Shown: in pieces, positions 1-5,488 of the stretch
Layout: each line of letters begins with the position of its first letter
Numbering within the stretch: the first letter of the stretch is position 1
Source of the DNA: Clostridiales bacterium
GTDB taxonomy: Bacteria; Bacillota; Clostridia; Oscillospirales; Oscillospiraceae
Assembly: GCA_004555705.1 (NCBI GenBank)
Contig: SFHI01000113.1
Location: forward strand, 1 to 9,657
Reading direction: 5' to 3'
Length of the DNA: 9,657 nucleotides
The notes under the pieces: model-generated
Told to the model about the DNA's origin: nothing
The model's database searches: none
What the model saw: only the letters and a program-made list of their open reading frames with translations
Position numbers and translations under genes: made by a program

Positions 1-153
1 TGCCCATGTGAATACCGCTCTGCCAATCCGCTCTCTTCGCAAAGATGGCCTTTTGGCAATTTGACGATTAGGTCCAATGTTTTAAACTAACACGAAATTT
101 TTATTGCTGATAATATGGCATAGTATTTCAAGATCGTTCCGTAGGGACACAAT
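1..153. other. Intergenic sequence, no gene recognised
   Basis: AT-rich relative to the genes. Frame 1 is open from the window edge to a TAA at 88-90, and a short frame on the minus strand is also open. Neither reading gives a protein tail I recognise, so I call no partial gene. The GTAGGGACACAAT stretch near 141-153 resembles half of a palindrome, but I cannot find the matching half. Confidence 0.4.
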
Positions 154-185
154 AATTGTCAATTTTCAATTGTCAATTGTCAATT
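154..185. repeat. Heptanucleotide tandem repeat (AATTGTC)n
   Basis: Four consecutive 7-bp units are visible: AATTGTC at 154-160, AATTTTC at 161-167, AATTGTC at 168-174 and AATTGTC at 175-181, followed by a partial unit AATT at 182-185. Only the second unit deviates, by one base. The unit junctions create CAATTG palindromes. The array sits directly before a repeat-element terminus (197-212) and about 90 bp upstream of the ftsH promoter. It is non-coding, and its function is unknown. Confidence 0.85.
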
Positions 186-196
186 CGGCGAAGCGA

Positions 197-212
197 CAAA
201 CACCGATTTATC
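197..212. repeat. Terminus of a GATAAATTGKTGTTT repeat element
   Basis: CAAACACCGATTTATC is, apart from one base, the reverse complement of GATAAATTGGTGTTTG, the left end of the element at 3317. It also resembles the ends of the elements at 2349-2486 and 7466-7594. I infer that it is the right end of a further copy. Its left end is not recognisable in 1-196, so that copy is decayed or extends out of the window. Confidence 0.5.
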
Positions 213-271
213 TGTGGGGCAAAGCCGTTGGGCATTCACAGAAAATTTACCCCGAAATGTGAAAAGGTTCG

Positions 272-300
272 TTGCTTCCTTTGGAATAATATGATATGAT
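272..300 (+). promoter_or_regulatory. Sigma-A promoter of ftsH with extended -10
   Basis: The -35 is TTGCTT at 272-277, the spacer is 17 nt, and the -10 is TATGAT at 295-300. A TGA at 292-294 supplies an extended -10. The predicted transcription start is near 306-308, giving a leader of about 25 nt before the ATG at 332. This placement rules out the in-frame ATG at 296, which lies inside the -10 element. Confidence 0.75.
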
Positions 301-317
301 AGCCCCAATGAAACGCC

Positions 318-324
318 GAGGAGG
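318..324 (+). promoter_or_regulatory. Ribosome binding site deciding the ftsH start
   Basis: GAGGAGG ends 7 nt before the ATG at 332, which is ideal spacing. The in-frame ATG codons at 296 and 308 have no comparable site and lie in or next to the promoter, so 332 is taken as the start. Confidence 0.85.
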
Positions 325-331
325 CATTAGG

Positions 332-2275
332 ATGGAACAGAATCGTAATGATTCCAATAATAACAAGAATAATCCCGACGGACAGAAACCCAAAAACGGT
401 ATCTGGACCGCGCTGATCATTGCTCTGGTGCTGGTATTGGTATTCAGCTGGATTTACAGCGCCGTGGAAAGCAGCCAGTATGTGCAGACCACCTACTCCG
501 ACTTCCGGGCCGCCATGGACGCGGGGCAGCTGGCCGAGGTGGAGCTGCGCAGCGACCGGGTCATCTACATGACCAAGGAGGAGGCGGCCAAGGACCCCTC
601 CGTGCAGAAGGCCTGCTTTACGGGACTTCCCTTCGGCGACTCCCTGGCCCTGGCGGATGAGCTGGTGAACATGGGCGTCACGGTGAACGAACAGATCACC
701 GAGGACAACTCCATGATCCAGATGATCCTGTACTATGTGATCATGTTCGCGGTGTTTTTCTTCTTTATGCGGATGCTGACCCGGCGCATGAGCGGCGACG
801 GCATGATGGGCTCCTTCGGCAAATCCAAGGCGAAGGTCTATATGGAAAAGCAGACCGGCGTCACCTTCAAGGATGTGGCGGGCCAGGACGAGGCCAAGGA
901 ATCCCTGCAGGAGATCATTGATTTCCTCCACAACCCCCAGAAGTACACCGCCATCGGCGCGAAGCTGCCCAAGGGCGCGCTGCTGGTGGGCTCCCCCGGC
1001 ACCGGCAAGACCCTGCTTGCCAAGGCGGTGGCGGGAGAGGCCAACGTACCCTTCTTCTCCATCTCCGGTTCCGACTTCGTGGAGATGTTCGTGGGCATGG
1101 GCGCCAGCCGGGTGCGGGACCTGTTCCAGCAGGCGGCCAAGGTAGCTCCCTGCATCATCTTCATTGACGAGATTGACGCGGTGGGCCGTTCCCGGGACAA
1201 CCGCTACGGCAACAATTCCGAGCAGGAGCAGACATTGAATCAGCTCCTCAGCGAGATTGACGGCTTCGAGCCCAGCAAGGGCATCGTGTGCCTCGCGGCC
1301 ACCAACCGGCCGGAAATTCTGGACAAGGCCCTGCTGCGGCCCGGCCGGTTTGACCGGCGGATCGTGGTGGACCGGCCCAACCTCCAGGGACGGCTGGACA
1401 CTCTGAAGGTTCACACCCGGAAGATCAAGCTGGCCGAGGACGTGGACCTCAGGAAGATCGCCCAGGCCACTGCCGGCGCGGTGGGCGCGGACCTGGCCAA
1501 CCTGGTCAACGAAGCGGCCCTCCGGGCGGTGCGTCAGGGACGGCAGGCGGTGAATCAGGAGGACCTGCTGGTTTCCTTCGAGACCGTCATCGCGGGCAGC
1601 GAGAAGAAGAATACTGTGCTGACGGATACGGAAAAGCGGCTGGTTGCCTACCACGAGGTGGGCCACGCCCTGGTTTCCGCTCTGGAGAAGCACGTGACCC
1701 CCGTCAGCAAGATCACCATTGTGCCCCACACCGACGGTGCTTTGGGCTACACCCTGTACCTTCCCGAAGAGGAAAAGTTCCTGTCCACCAAGGACGAGCT
1801 GCTGACCCAGCTGCGGTCCCTGCTGGGCGGACGGGCGGCGGAGCAGGTGGTATTCCATGTGCAGACCACCGGCGCGGCCAACGACATTCAGAAGGCCACC
1901 CAGCTGGCAAGGAACATGGTATCCCTGTACGGCATGAGTGACGAACTGGGGCTCATGGCTCCGGCCAGCGTGACCAATCAGTATCTGGACGGCCAAAGCT
2001 ATCTGGACTGCTCCCAGGATACCTCCGCCAAGGTGGACGCGGCGGTGCAGAAGATTCTGGACACCTGCTATGCCGACGCGAAGAACGTGCTGGTGGAGCA
2101 CCGGGCTCTGCTGGATGAGATTTCCGAATACCTGCTGGTGAAGGAAACCATCACCGGCGACGAGCTGATGGCCTATGTGAACGCGTCGAACAAGCCCGCG
2201 CTGGAGGAAGCCGGGAACACGGCGGAGGAAGCGCCCGCCGGGGAAGCTCCTGCGGAGCAGACGGAAAACGAATAA
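332..2275 (+). CDS. ftsH: ATP-dependent zinc metalloprotease FtsH
   Basis: A 647-residue membrane-anchored AAA+ protease. The family forms hexamers that extract and degrade misfolded or regulatory membrane and cytosolic proteins. Visible order: Asn/Lys-rich N-terminus, first transmembrane segment at about 24-42, an extracytoplasmic domain of about 85 residues, second transmembrane segment at about 129-149, then the ATPase. The ATPase shows Walker A GSPGTGKT (220-227), the pore motif FVEMFVG (F253), Walker B IIFIDEIDA (275-283), and the second region of homology with Arg fingers near 336 and 339. The protease domain has the zinc motif HEVGH (441-445, catalytic Glu442) and the third zinc ligand Asp518 in GAAND. 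The second motif residue after Glu is Val, where most relatives have HEAGH. Length is normal and the gene is intact, with an acidic Glu/Ala-rich tail. It has its own promoter and terminator, so it is probably monocistronic. Confidence 0.97.
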   Translation: MEQNRNDSNNNKNNPDGQKPKNGIWTALIIALVLVLVFSWIYSAVESSQYVQTTYSDFRAAMDAGQLAEVELRSDRVIYMTKEEAAKDPSVQKACFTGLPFGDSLALADELVNMGVTVNEQITEDNSMIQMILYYVIMFAVFFFFMRMLTRRMSGDGMMGSFGKSKAKVYMEKQTGVTFKDVAGQDEAKESLQEIIDFLHNPQKYTAIGAKLPKGALLVGSPGTGKTLLAKAVAGEANVPFFSISGSDFVEMFVGMGASRVRDLFQQAAKVAPCIIFIDEIDAVGRSRDNRYGNNSEQEQTLNQLLSEIDGFEPSKGIVCLAATNRPEILDKALLRPGRFDRRIVVDRPNLQGRLDTLKVHTRKIKLAEDVDLRKIAQATAGAVGADLANLVNEAALRAVRQGRQAVNQEDLLVSFETVIAGSEKKNTVLTDTEKRLVAYHEVGHALVSALEKHVTPVSKITIVPHTDGALGYTLYLPEEEKFLSTKDELLTQLRSLLGGRAAEQVVFHVQTTGAANDIQKATQLARNMVSLYGMSDELGLMAPASVTNQYLDGQSYLDCSQDTSAKVDAAVQKILDTCYADAKNVLVEHRALLDEISEYLLVKETITGDELMAYVNASNKPALEEAGNTAEEAPAGEAPAEQTENE

Positions 2276-2291
2276 ACCATGGATACGGCAA

Positions 2292-2326
2292 TACGCCGGG
2301 AAACAGGGGCTCTGTTTCCCGGCGTA
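2292..2326 (+). terminator. ftsH terminator hairpin
   Basis: A perfect 15-bp stem: TACGCCGGGAAACAG (2292-2306) pairs with 2312-2326 around the 5-nt loop GGGCT. It starts 16 nt after the ftsH stop. The following tract, ATCATTT, is only weakly T-rich, so efficiency is uncertain. The perfect stem and its position make a terminator the best reading. Confidence 0.75.
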
Positions 2327-2348
2327 ATCATTTGCGGGTTTGGAGAGA

Positions 2349-2486
2349 AAATTGTTGTTTACCGCACTAAAAAAGAAGTTGTCATTGCGAACCAGTCCGC
2401 AGACTGGTGTGGCAATCCCCCAACAATTCAGGATGGTTCGTTAGGGCCGCAATGACAGCGTTTATTTTACAAAACAACAATTTATC
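2349..2486. mobile_element. MITE-like element 1 (138 bp, non-coding)
   Basis: Bounded by AAATTGTTGTTT (2349-2360) and its exact inverse AAACAACAATTT (2472-2483), continuing to TATC at 2486. The left flank 2349-2375 (27 nt) is identical to the reverse complement of 7565-7591. The right flank 2448-2486 (39 nt) is identical to the reverse complement of 7466-7504. Both matches were checked base by base. Inside are GTCATTGCG (2381-2389) and its inverse CGCAATGAC (2448-2456), enclosing a hairpin core at 2381-2421. It has no coding capacity, so any movement would depend on a transposase in trans. It lies between the terminators of two convergent genes. Mobility is inferred; the repeats are directly seen. 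Confidence 0.75.
2381..2421 (+). repeat. Conserved hairpin core, copy 1
   Basis: A 41-nt sequence shared with 7496-7536 at 37 of 41 positions in the same orientation. The inner stem ACCAGTC (2391-2397) pairs with GACTGGT (2402-2408) around loop CGCA. The outer stem ATTGC (2384-2388) pairs with GCAAT (2412-2416). All four differences from copy 2 fall at two paired positions and keep pairing. Confidence 0.8.
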
Positions 2487-2508
2487 GTATTTGGTGGGAC
2501 AATATGTA

Positions 2509-2526
2509 CGCGGCCCGAAGGCCGCG
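2509..2526 (-). terminator. Terminator of the M23 gene (UUCG tetraloop)
   Basis: Read on the minus strand, CGCGGCC, loop TTCG, then GGCCGCG form a 7-bp all-GC stem with an especially stable cUUCGg tetraloop, three bases after the M23 stop codon. The downstream sequence TACATATTGT is only modestly T-rich. The hairpin is certain; the terminator role is inferred from position. Confidence 0.7.
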
Positions 2527-2529
2527 GGA

Positions 2530-3231
2530 TCAGCTGCCGAGGGCAAGGAATTCTGCCGGGTCCATGGGGGCGTCCTGGAAGGTGACACCGAAGTGGACGT
2601 GGCTTCCAAGGGTGGTTTCCACCAGGGCCGTGCCGCCCACGCAGCCGATGACCTGGCCCATGTGAACCGCTTCCCCGGACTTCACGGACAGCTCCTTGGC
2701 GAGGCTGGAATACTCCGTGACATAGCCGCCATCGTGGCGGATGACCACGGTGCAGCCCATGAGGTCATCCTCATAGGCAGCCTCCACAACCCCGTCCGCT
2801 GCCGCGCAGACCGGCGTGCCCTCCTCGGCGGCAATGTCCACGCCGTTGTGGACACGCCAGTCCCGGGTGGTCTGGTTATAGCTCAGGGCCTCCATGGAGT
2901 AGCCCGCGATCTCCTGACCGGATACCGGGGACGTGGTTTTCAGCCTCCGTTTTTCGGTGGGCTGGGTGGATTTGTCCGGAGCCTGGGTGGTGGGGACTGT
3001 AGGAACCTCCTGGGGCTGGGGAGCCAGTACCGCCACGTCAGAGCCGTCCTCCGCAATGGCGGGGACCTCCTGAGGGCTGGTTTCCAGCAGGGAAGCCTCC
3101 TGCGTCTGGTTGGCATTTCGGTAGTATACATAGCCGGTGATCCCAATGGCGATGGCGCACAGGATCAGGGCTATGTAATAGCCCTTTCCGGATGCCGCGC
3201 CGCGGCCGTTTTTGTTTTCGCTCATGTTCAA
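2530..3231 (-). CDS. Membrane-anchored M23 metallopeptidase, SpoIIQ-like
   Basis: A 233-residue protein with a short polar N-terminus, one transmembrane anchor at about 18-36, a Pro/Thr/Gln/Glu-rich linker at about 41-95 and a C-terminal M23 (LytM-type) domain at about 105-230. The zinc residues of the family are present: HNGVD gives H128 and D132, and SHVHF gives H211 and H213. Peptidoglycan hydrolase activity is therefore possible. The single anchor, linker and small M23 domain ending in VDP-like MDPAEFL resemble SpoIIQ, the forespore membrane protein of the engulfment channel. A general cell-wall M23 enzyme is the alternative. Start choice is unsettled: TTG at 3231 lies 5 nt from GGAGGT (3242-3237), while ATG at 3225 lies 11 nt away and would shorten the protein by two residues. 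It is divergent from the ABC operon and convergent with ftsH, so it is probably transcribed alone. Confidence 0.92.
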   Translation of the reverse strand: MNMSENKNGRGAASGKGYYIALILCAIAIGITGYVYYRNANQTQEASLLETSPQEVPAIAEDGSDVAVLAPQPQEVPTVPTTQAPDKSTQPTEKRRLKTTSPVSGQEIAGYSMEALSYNQTTRDWRVHNGVDIAAEEGTPVCAAADGVVEAAYEDDLMGCTVVIRHDGGYVTEYSSLAKELSVKSGEAVHMGQVIGCVGGTALVETTLGSHVHFGVTFQDAPMDPAEFLALGS

Positions 3232-3236
3232 TAAGC

Positions 3237-3242
3237 ACCTCC
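3237..3242 (-). promoter_or_regulatory. Ribosome binding site of the M23 gene
   Basis: GGAGGT on the minus strand. Its spacing favours TTG at 3231 (5 nt) over the more usual ATG at 3225 (11 nt), so the start codon cannot be settled from spacing alone. Confidence 0.7.
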
Positions 3243-3316
3243 GAAGCTGAGTATTGACGCTTTTTTCCGGTGTTAAACAGAAAAATGAAAAATGATTGGG
3301 GAATTGCCGGGGAAAC

Positions 3317-3600
3317 GATAAATTGGTGTTTGAAGTATTGCAGCGCGGAGCGCCTTGGCTTCCCCCGGGGGGAAGCTGTCAGGCGAAGCCTGACTGATGA
3401 GGATCGGCGAAAACTGTTTTCTTCCCATGCAGTCCGGAAAAACGCAGCATGTTTGGACTTATTCCGAACAATTTGAGTTCATATGGCAACGAAGCTGTCG
3501 CCGTTCCTCATCAATCATTATAATTCTGATTCGCTGCGCGACGCACCACCCCCGGGGGAAGGTATTTCCGCAAACCCTCAGTCTTTCAAACAACAATTTG
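3317..3600. mobile_element. MITE-like element 2 (about 285 bp, palindromic)
   Basis: Fills most of the gap between the divergent M23 gene and the ABC operon. The left end GATAAATTGGTGTTTGAAG (3317-3335) is matched by the inverted right end CTTTCAAACAACAATTT (3583-3599), with one substitution and one extra base. Inside are nested palindromes: a CTTCCCCC/GGGGGAAG block near 3359-3375 with a related CCCCCGGGGG block near 3547-3560, a TCAGGC-GAA-GCCTGA hairpin (3379-3393), and TGATGAGG (3395-3402) facing CCTCATCA (3506-3513). TTGCCGG occurs just outside the left end (3304-3310) and overlapping the right end (3598-3604), a possible target duplication. The middle, about 3403-3505, shows no homology I recognise. 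Open frames through it have no ribosome binding site and look spurious. Confidence 0.6.
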
Positions 3601-3617
3601 CCGGTCTGTGCGGGTTT

Positions 3618-3638
3618 GTTGCGGGCGCAACTTTTTTT
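3618..3638 (+). terminator. Short hairpin plus T7 upstream of the ABC promoter
   Basis: GTTGC (3618-3622) pairs with GCAAC (3627-3631), with a possible extra G-C pair in the loop, followed directly by seven T residues (3632-3638). This is a compact intrinsic-terminator shape on the plus strand. It ends 9 bp before the -35 of the next promoter. No gene lies upstream on this strand, so it may insulate the operon from transcription arising in the repeat element. Confidence 0.5.
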
Positions 3639-3647
3639 GATGCGGGA

Positions 3648-3676
3648 TTGTCAAATTAGAACGTCTGTGCTATACT
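3648..3676 (+). promoter_or_regulatory. Sigma-A promoter of the ABC exporter operon
   Basis: The -35 is TTGTCA (3648-3653), the spacer is exactly 17 nt, and the -10 is TATACT (3671-3676), preceded by TGC for an extended -10. The transcription start is expected near 3683, about 24 nt before the start codon. I see no clear operator palindrome over it. Confidence 0.85.
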
Positions 3677-3706
3677 GTCCGGAGAGATATAGGAGGGCAG
3701 AAAATT

Positions 3707-5488
3707 ATGATATTCGGCAAACATATCAACCGCTATTACCTGCGCTACGCGCCGCTGCTTTTGCTGGGGTTGGCCGCGCTGGTGATGGTGGATATTCTGC
3801 AGCTGGAGATCCCGGAGCTGTACCAGATGGTGATCAACGGCGTGAACCAGGGCTATGTCCGCGTGGAGGGAGTGTCCCTTCCCTTTGACATGGACTTCCT
3901 GCTGGACAGAATCTGCATGCCCATGGTGAAAATCATCCTGTGCATGGTGTTCGGCCGCTTTTTGTGGCGGGTCTGCTTCTTCGGCGCGGGGGTTCGGGTG
4001 GAATCCGACCTGCGGGACCGGATGTTTGACCATGCCAAGGACCTGAGCCGGGAATACTATCAGGTGAACAAGGTGGGCGACCTGATGAGCCTGTTCACCA
4101 ATGACCTGGATGCCATTCAGGAGAGCTTCGGCTGGGGCATCCTGATGTTCTTCGACGCGCTGATGCTGAGCGTCATGGCCATTTTGAAAATGTGGCAGAT
4201 GAACGCGATGATGACCGTCCTCTCCCTGATCCCCATGGCGCTGCTGCTGGGGGCGGCCACCATTGTGGGGCAGCGGATGGAGCGGAAATGGGACTACCGG
4301 CAGGAGTGCTTCTCCAGGCTGTCGGACTTCTCCCAGGAGAGCTTCTCCGGCATCGCGGTGGTGAAGGCCTTCGTCAAGGAGACCAAGGAGCTGATGGCCT
4401 TCAAGGACTTAAACCGCGAGAATGAGAAGGCCAACATTGATTACACCCGCACCGCCGTGCTCATGCGGATCATGGTGTCGCTGTTTGTGGAGAGCGTGGT
4501 CTGCGTAATATTGGGCTATGGCGGGTATCTGGTATACCGGGGAACCTTCAACGCCGGGCAGCTGATGGAGTTCATCGGTTATTTCAGCGCCATTGTCTGG
4601 CCGGTGATGGCGGTTTCCGAGCTGGTGGACATCGCTTCCCGGGGGAAAGCCTCCCTCAAGCGGGTCAGCGAGCTTCTGGATGCGCCCCAGAACGTGGAGG
4701 ACCGGCCCGGGGCGGAGGAGCTGCGGGAGGTTCGCGGGGATATCGAGTTCCGGAACCTCAGCTTCCGGTATCCCGACGGGGAATTCGATGCCCTGGAGAA
4801 CATCTCCTTCACCATCCGGGCGGGGGAGAACGTGGGCCTGGTGGGCAAGACCGGCTGCGGCAAGACAACCCTGGTGGACCTGATCCTGCGTACCTACAAC
4901 GTGCCCGACGGGACCCTGTTCATCGATGGGCGGGATGTGAATGACCTCACCATCCGCTCTGTCCGGGCGGGCTGCGCCTATGTGCCCCAGGACAATTTCC
5001 TGTTCTCGGACACCATTGAAAACAACATCTGCTTCGGCGCCTCAGGGAAGGATCGGGAGGCGGTGATGAATGCCGCCAAGCTGGCCGATGTCCACAGCAA
5101 CATCGCCGAATTCGGCAGGGGCTACGAAACCGTGCTGGGTGAACGGGGCGTCACCGTTTCCGGCGGTCAGAAGCAGCGGATCTCCATTGCCCGGGCGCTG
5201 ATGAAGGACGCGCCCATCCTGATCCTGGACGACAGCGTTTCCGCGGTGGATACCAAGACCGAGGAGACCATTCTGCGAAACCTCCGGGCCACCCGGGCCG
5301 GTAAGACCACCATTCTCATCGCACACCGGATCTCCACCATCGCGGGAATGGACAAAATCCTGTTCCTGGACGGCGGACGCCTTGTGGCGGTGGGAAGCCA
5401 TGAGGAGCTGATGGAAACCTGCTCCGCCTACCGGAAAATGGTGGAGCTGCAGCGCCTGGAGGAGGAAGGAGGGGAGCCCAATGACTGA
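3707..5488 (+). CDS. ABC exporter half-transporter, degenerate-site subunit (MdlA/BmrC-type)
   Basis: A 593-residue fusion of a six-helix membrane domain (about 1-320) and a nucleotide-binding domain (about 335-585), the layout of type IV (B-family) ABC exporters. Visible motifs: Walker A GKTGCGKT (380-387), Q-loop Gln428, signature VSGGQKQR (from 484), Walker B ILILDD (Asp508) and H-loop His540. The residue after Walker B, normally the catalytic Glu, is Asp509. That is the hallmark of the non-catalytic partner in heterodimers such as BmrCD, LmrCD or TM287/288. The start ATG has AGGAGGG 9 nt upstream and a strong promoter. The gene ends 8 nt inside its partner. Substrates of such pairs range from drugs to lipids and peptides; nothing here identifies one. 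The gene is intact and of normal length. Confidence 0.95.
   Translation: MIFGKHINRYYLRYAPLLLLGLAALVMVDILQLEIPELYQMVINGVNQGYVRVEGVSLPFDMDFLLDRICMPMVKIILCMVFGRFLWRVCFFGAGVRVESDLRDRMFDHAKDLSREYYQVNKVGDLMSLFTNDLDAIQESFGWGILMFFDALMLSVMAILKMWQMNAMMTVLSLIPMALLLGAATIVGQRMERKWDYRQECFSRLSDFSQESFSGIAVVKAFVKETKELMAFKDLNRENEKANIDYTRTAVLMRIMVSLFVESVVCVILGYGGYLVYRGTFNAGQLMEFIGYFSAIVWPVMAVSELVDIASRGKASLKRVSELLDAPQNVEDRPGAEELREVRGDIEFRNLSFRYPDGEFDALENISFTIRAGENVGLVGKTGCGKTTLVDLILRTYNVPDGTLFIDGRDVNDLTIRSVRAGCAYVPQDNFLFSDTIENNICFGASGKDREAVMNAAKLADVHSNIAEFGRGYETVLGERGVTVSGGQKQRISIARALMKDAPILILDDSVSAVDTKTEETILRNLRATRAGKTTILIAHRISTIAGMDKILFLDGGRLVAVGSHEELMETCSAYRKMVELQRLEEEGGEPND

Noticed and set aside
1..90. Possible C-terminus of an upstream gene in frame 1
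   Set aside because: Only 29 open codons with no recognisable sequence. Another plus-strand frame and a minus-strand frame are also open over part of the stretch, so coding cannot be supported.
236..2101. 621-residue open frame antisense to ftsH
   Set aside because: FtsH on the other strand has every family motif. The antisense frame has no domain, no ribosome binding site and a composition (His, Gly, Leu, Gln-rich) typical of shadow frames opposite GC-rich codons.
2349..2486. CRISPR or tRNA-like locus suggested by the hairpins
   Set aside because: There are no regularly spaced direct repeats and no cloverleaf. The signal is fully explained by terminal inverted repeats and one hairpin core.
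2407..3234. 275-residue plus-strand frame over the M23 gene
   Set aside because: It begins in repeat element 1 and mirrors the M23 coding sequence, whose opposite strand shows the anchor, zinc motifs and a ribosome binding site.
3249..3278. Sigma-F-like promoter for the M23 gene (GTTTA, 15-nt spacer, GTCAATACTC on the minus strand)
   Set aside because: The -35 fits and the spacer is right, but two -10 positions mismatch and the implied start would fall on the ribosome binding site. Tempting because of the SpoIIQ resemblance, but not strong enough to list.
3270..3888. Small plus-strand frames (68 and 163 residues) in the M23-ABC gap
   Set aside because: They cross the palindromes of element 2, the terminator-like hairpin and the ABC promoter, lack ribosome binding sites and have no protein-like composition.
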